A DNA stretch of 64,000 nt from Dermatophagoides farinae (lineage: Eukaryota; Arthropoda; Arachnida; Sarcoptiformes; Pyroglyphidae). The notes beneath the pieces were generated by a model. That model worked only from the letters and a program-made list of their open reading frames with translations. It was not told the origin of the DNA and did not search any database. The position numbers and the translations under genes are program-made. How positions within the stretch are numbered: the first letter of the stretch is position 1; every line of letters begins with the position of its first letter. Positions 60,972 to 64,000 of this stretch are shown piece after piece. The stretch is from assembly GCF_024713945.1 (NCBI RefSeq), contig NC_134686.1, positions 3,186,001-3,250,000 of the forward strand, read 5' to 3'.

Positions 60972-63208
60972 TATTGAATTTTTCATCTTGGTTATTGTTG
61001 CTTTTTTATTATGATTCCATTTTTTAAATATGATTGCCTAAAACTTATCAAAAATGAAATGACCACCAAAACTTGAATTATTGAAATAATCTTTGAATTT
61101 CGTGGCAAACAACATGTCCCAAAATGCAAGTGATTGATTGCCAATCACTAATAATCACACATCTTTATTTTATTTGTTTTCCAATTTTTTCTCAACATTC
61201 CGATGACGATTGCTTTGAAATTCTTATACAACTAAAATGAAAAAAGGTAATAAAACAATTCAATAATGACTTTACAGTACTTTTACGTATGGTGGAAACA
61301 AGAAAATCATCTTTTCTCTTTTTCTTATTTCAATATAGGGATCAATTTTCAATAATATTATCATCACTAATCATCTGAAGAATATGATTATGTAATGATG
61401 ATGCAAATAAACAGCTCAGAAACGAAAGACTGATAAATAAATTTATTTACACTCATTAAAAATGTCAATAGGAATAGGATTTTTCTTATCGAAACAAACA
61501 AATAAACAAAAATGATATGAAATGAAATCACCAGAAATGATCAGCAGGATGATTCGTTCTTTTCTGTTTTATGGAAATTTTCCTCTGTTTTCGCTTTGCT
61601 CCGTAATGAAACGAAAAAATTCAGGTGTATAAACCGAGATGAATTTCTCTGTTTTTTTTCTGAGAAGAAAAAATTGTCATTTCCAATATTCGTCTCGTTT
61701 CGGCATTTTTTTCTTCATCATCATTAAGTCAGTGCTGTCTGTTTATTATCTTGAACTCGTATCATTGTAGAATGATGTTGTCGGTTGTCGGTGTTGACCT
61801 CTGAATATCCAAAGTGACCGAAAACTGTCTTCAAAATTTGCTTTGGGTCATTCTCTTTCTCTCTCTCTCTCTTTAGTTATCGTCATCATCAGTTTTTTTT
61901 TGATCATCGATTAACAAGAAGCATGTGTTTATGTTTCTGTGTCGTTGTCGTCTTGTTAAATTATGTCCAAGATTTATCATTCATTGTCGAGCATCTTACA
62001 TCTTAACGACATTTCACCTATGACCAGGTATTTTCTTTTTGCTTTCTTTCTCTTTGAACAATTAAAAATTTGACCTCTAAAATAATTATTCAGTAGTTGA
62101 AAAATTGTTTGTGATCAAAATGACGTCATCAATCGATTATAATTGGATTAACTTTTCTTTCTTCATATGAAAAAATTCTCTGTGATAAGTGGATCAAATT
62201 ATAATAATGGAAAATATTTACTCTCTCGAGACTTGAATACAGTGTGCAGAAAAAAAAACGAAAAATAGTCTCAAGTGGAACTTGACCACCGTATTGTTTC
62301 GAAAAACTTGGTCGGATTATATATTTCTAAATTTTGAATTTTTTCCAACCATGAAATAAATTCCTTCCTTCCAAATGTGTGCAATATACCCATTTTTCAA
62401 TTTTCCATTCAACCTGAAATTCATATTGAATCAGTGAAATCATTTGGGTTCAATTATTATATACTTATTTAAGAAGGAAGAAAGTTTGTAATAAAGACGA
62501 AAAAAAGATTAACACCTATTTAATTCATGTTCCGAATGCAGATGCTTCATAATAATCGATTCAAATCCATACTTAATCTCGATCTCGACCTCTTTGGCAT
62601 TAACTACTTTCTTATGGCATGTCTCTCATGGTTTGCAACAACAAAAACAACACCACTTCGATTACTTTATTTATTTGAATGAAATAGATTTATTTTTTCA
62701 GCCTTGTTGGACTAATCAATTTCAAATAGCTTATATTTCTTTTGGAACGCTTATTGTTTCTTTCAACAAAAGCTTTTCAAGTTTTTTTTTCAAAATATTT
62801 GCCAAATATTTACTGTTTTTTCTTTTTTGAAAATTTGAAGATAAAAAGGACGTTTCGGTTGTTGTGTGACCGGCAGAACCTTGATGATTGCAGTTTTTTT
62901 TTCTGGCACACCATTATCACAATGTCTGGTTTGCCGGTAAGATTTTCAGCAGTGAAAAATTGTAATTGTTCAATCAACCATTGCTGTTGGTTGAATTTTT
63001 GTCCATTGTGTCATACAAGTCTATAATCTCAGCATTATGGACTCTAGAATAGTTTACGGGTCGTGGGTCTTGGTGTTGGTGTGGTTCACACATGAAAGAA
63101 ATCCATTCAAAACACAGATTGTCTTTCGTCGATTAATTTCATTGTATGCATAAGATTTCTTTCTCTTTCTGTTGTTTGTTGATGATCTCGAATTTCTAAT
63201 GGATTCTT
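60972..63208. other. Gene-free stretch
   Basis: No supported gene. CT repeats at 61859-61872, T and A runs and AT-rich sequence. Two + frames at 62594-63026 are Phe-rich products of T runs. Confidence 0.55.
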
Positions 63209-63261
63209 AATGGATCATATCTTAATTGAGTGTTGTTGGTGGTGCTAAGATATGATCCATT
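63209..63261. repeat. Perfect 16-bp stem-loop
   Basis: AATGGATCATATCTTA (63209-63224) and its exact reverse complement (63246-63261) flank a 21-base GT-rich loop. Just upstream a partial copy of the left arm (TAATGGATtcTTAA, from about 63198) makes a short tandem repeat. Pairing does not extend beyond 16 bp, so it is short for a microRNA precursor. Confidence 0.85.
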
Positions 63262-63322
63262 CTCATCATCACCAATCTATGGGTCATTTCAATTGATTTT
63301 TATTGGAATAAAAATTTTCAAA

Positions 63323-63655
63323 ATGAATTTCCGAAATTATTGGACCGGATTTTCTAAATATACGTTGTACAAAACAGTGAAATTAATGGACCTTTTTCTT
63401 TATTCATGTTATGTCATGCACACGATTTCGGATTGCACGTTGCACGTACCGAAAAACCGTTTGCAATCTGATCTCACCACTTCTCATTTCACAGCCATTT
63501 TAGTCATGAAAATCTGTCCAGATAGAAAATCCTCTGGTCCTCTGGACCTATGGACAATCATCTTTGATACTGGGAAACACCACGTGTGTGTGTATGCGAA
63601 TAGTGAAAGTTTACTCTGGGACCTTGTTTCCCTGATCATGAAATGTCAGCTTTAG
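63323..63655 (+). other. Unassigned 110-codon ATG frame
   Basis: The frame is also open upstream to GTG at 63230, inside the stem-loop's loop, but the first ATG is at 63323 in a good A-rich context (caaaATG). It ends at TAG. The peptide has an aromatic N-terminus, five Cys and a mixed C-terminal half (for example MKICPDRKSSGPLDLW, then YANSESLLWDLVSLIMK). The DNA is visibly richer in G and C than its flanks. AATAAA lies about 95 bases after the stop. These points make it the best single coding candidate in the window, but I recognise no family and its length is close to the chance limit. Confidence 0.2.
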
Positions 63656-64000
63656 CCGACAGCTTATATATTAACGTTTTTGTATTTAATAGAATGACGA
63701 AAAGATTTATGCTTGAAAAGATTTGAGTGTTACAGAGAGAAAGGAAAAAATAAATCTTTGCCTATATAGTAAACTTTTTTTCTTTCCGAATCCAAGGGGT
63801 GGGTGGGTAGCATATACAGCTAGAAAAATTCTGTTTGAAAGTTTTTGTCTGTTCTTTCGTAATGCAACGGAACAGTTTTGATGAAAATCCGAAATATTTT
63901 ATTTGTCGTATACAATGATCAAAAGTTTCATGTTTTTCAATTCTACAATAACAATCTTGAACATTTAAACATGGTGGTCTTTAAATGTTGAATGTTTCCA
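63656..64000. other. 3' flank to window end
   Basis: AATAAA at 63749-63754 could serve as a poly(A) signal for the preceding open frame. A G-rich word (GGGGTGGGTGGG) lies near 63797. I see nothing else supported. Confidence 0.4.

Noticed and set aside
1..64000. CRISPR array, prophage or bacterial operon
   Set aside because: Repeats are microsatellites without unique spacers; no long adjacent open frames, ribosome binding sites or phage genes are present.

Overview
This 64 kb window is AT-rich eukaryotic DNA in which I recognise no protein-coding gene, tRNA, rRNA, CRISPR array or intact transposon. It is crowded with simple repeats: (ATG/CAT)n, (GTT/CAA)n, (TG/CA)n and (CT/GA)n tracts, (TAAT)n words and long T runs. 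It also has frequent GATC and ATCGAT words, and no Shine-Dalgarno or operon architecture. This texture fits an arthropod, and an acariform (dust or scab) mite such as Dermatophagoides would be my first guess. That guess rests on composition only. The most economical reading is intergenic DNA or one or more long introns. T runs clearly outnumber A runs on the + strand for most of the window, which would suit an intron transcribed left to right but does not prove one.

Layout. 1-1.4 kb: a plausible TATA plus initiator core promoter (TATATAAA at 1321, TCAGTC with A+1 at 1352), just downstream of a GC-rich 12-bp palindrome that runs into a second TATA word. 2.6-2.9 kb: a coding-like frame broken by one TAG. 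3-26 kb: repeat-rich DNA with scattered dyads, including an E-box palindrome at 14.24 kb, a TGACA-N2-TGTCA dyad at 14.30 kb and a terminator-shaped hairpin at 18.43 kb. 26-33 kb: a few short open frames of mixed composition and the best palindrome in the window, 40 nt at 31.17 kb. 33-42 kb: long T tracts, microsatellites and a local switch to A-rich + strand near 38.4-39.4 kb. 42-58 kb: repeats, a small minus-strand open frame at 42.7 kb and a dense GCCAT (Pho/YY1-type) cluster at 52.1 kb. 60.2-61.0 kb: overlapping open frames behind TATA-like words. 63.2-63.8 kb: a perfect 16-bp stem-loop, then a 110-codon ATG frame with AATAAA downstream.

All open frames listed are at or near the length expected by chance in such DNA. 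They are given as candidates with low confidence, without function. The best-supported non-random signals are the DNA dyads and the GCCAT cluster, which point to regulatory or structural roles rather than a protein system. I found no convincing new multi-gene system here.
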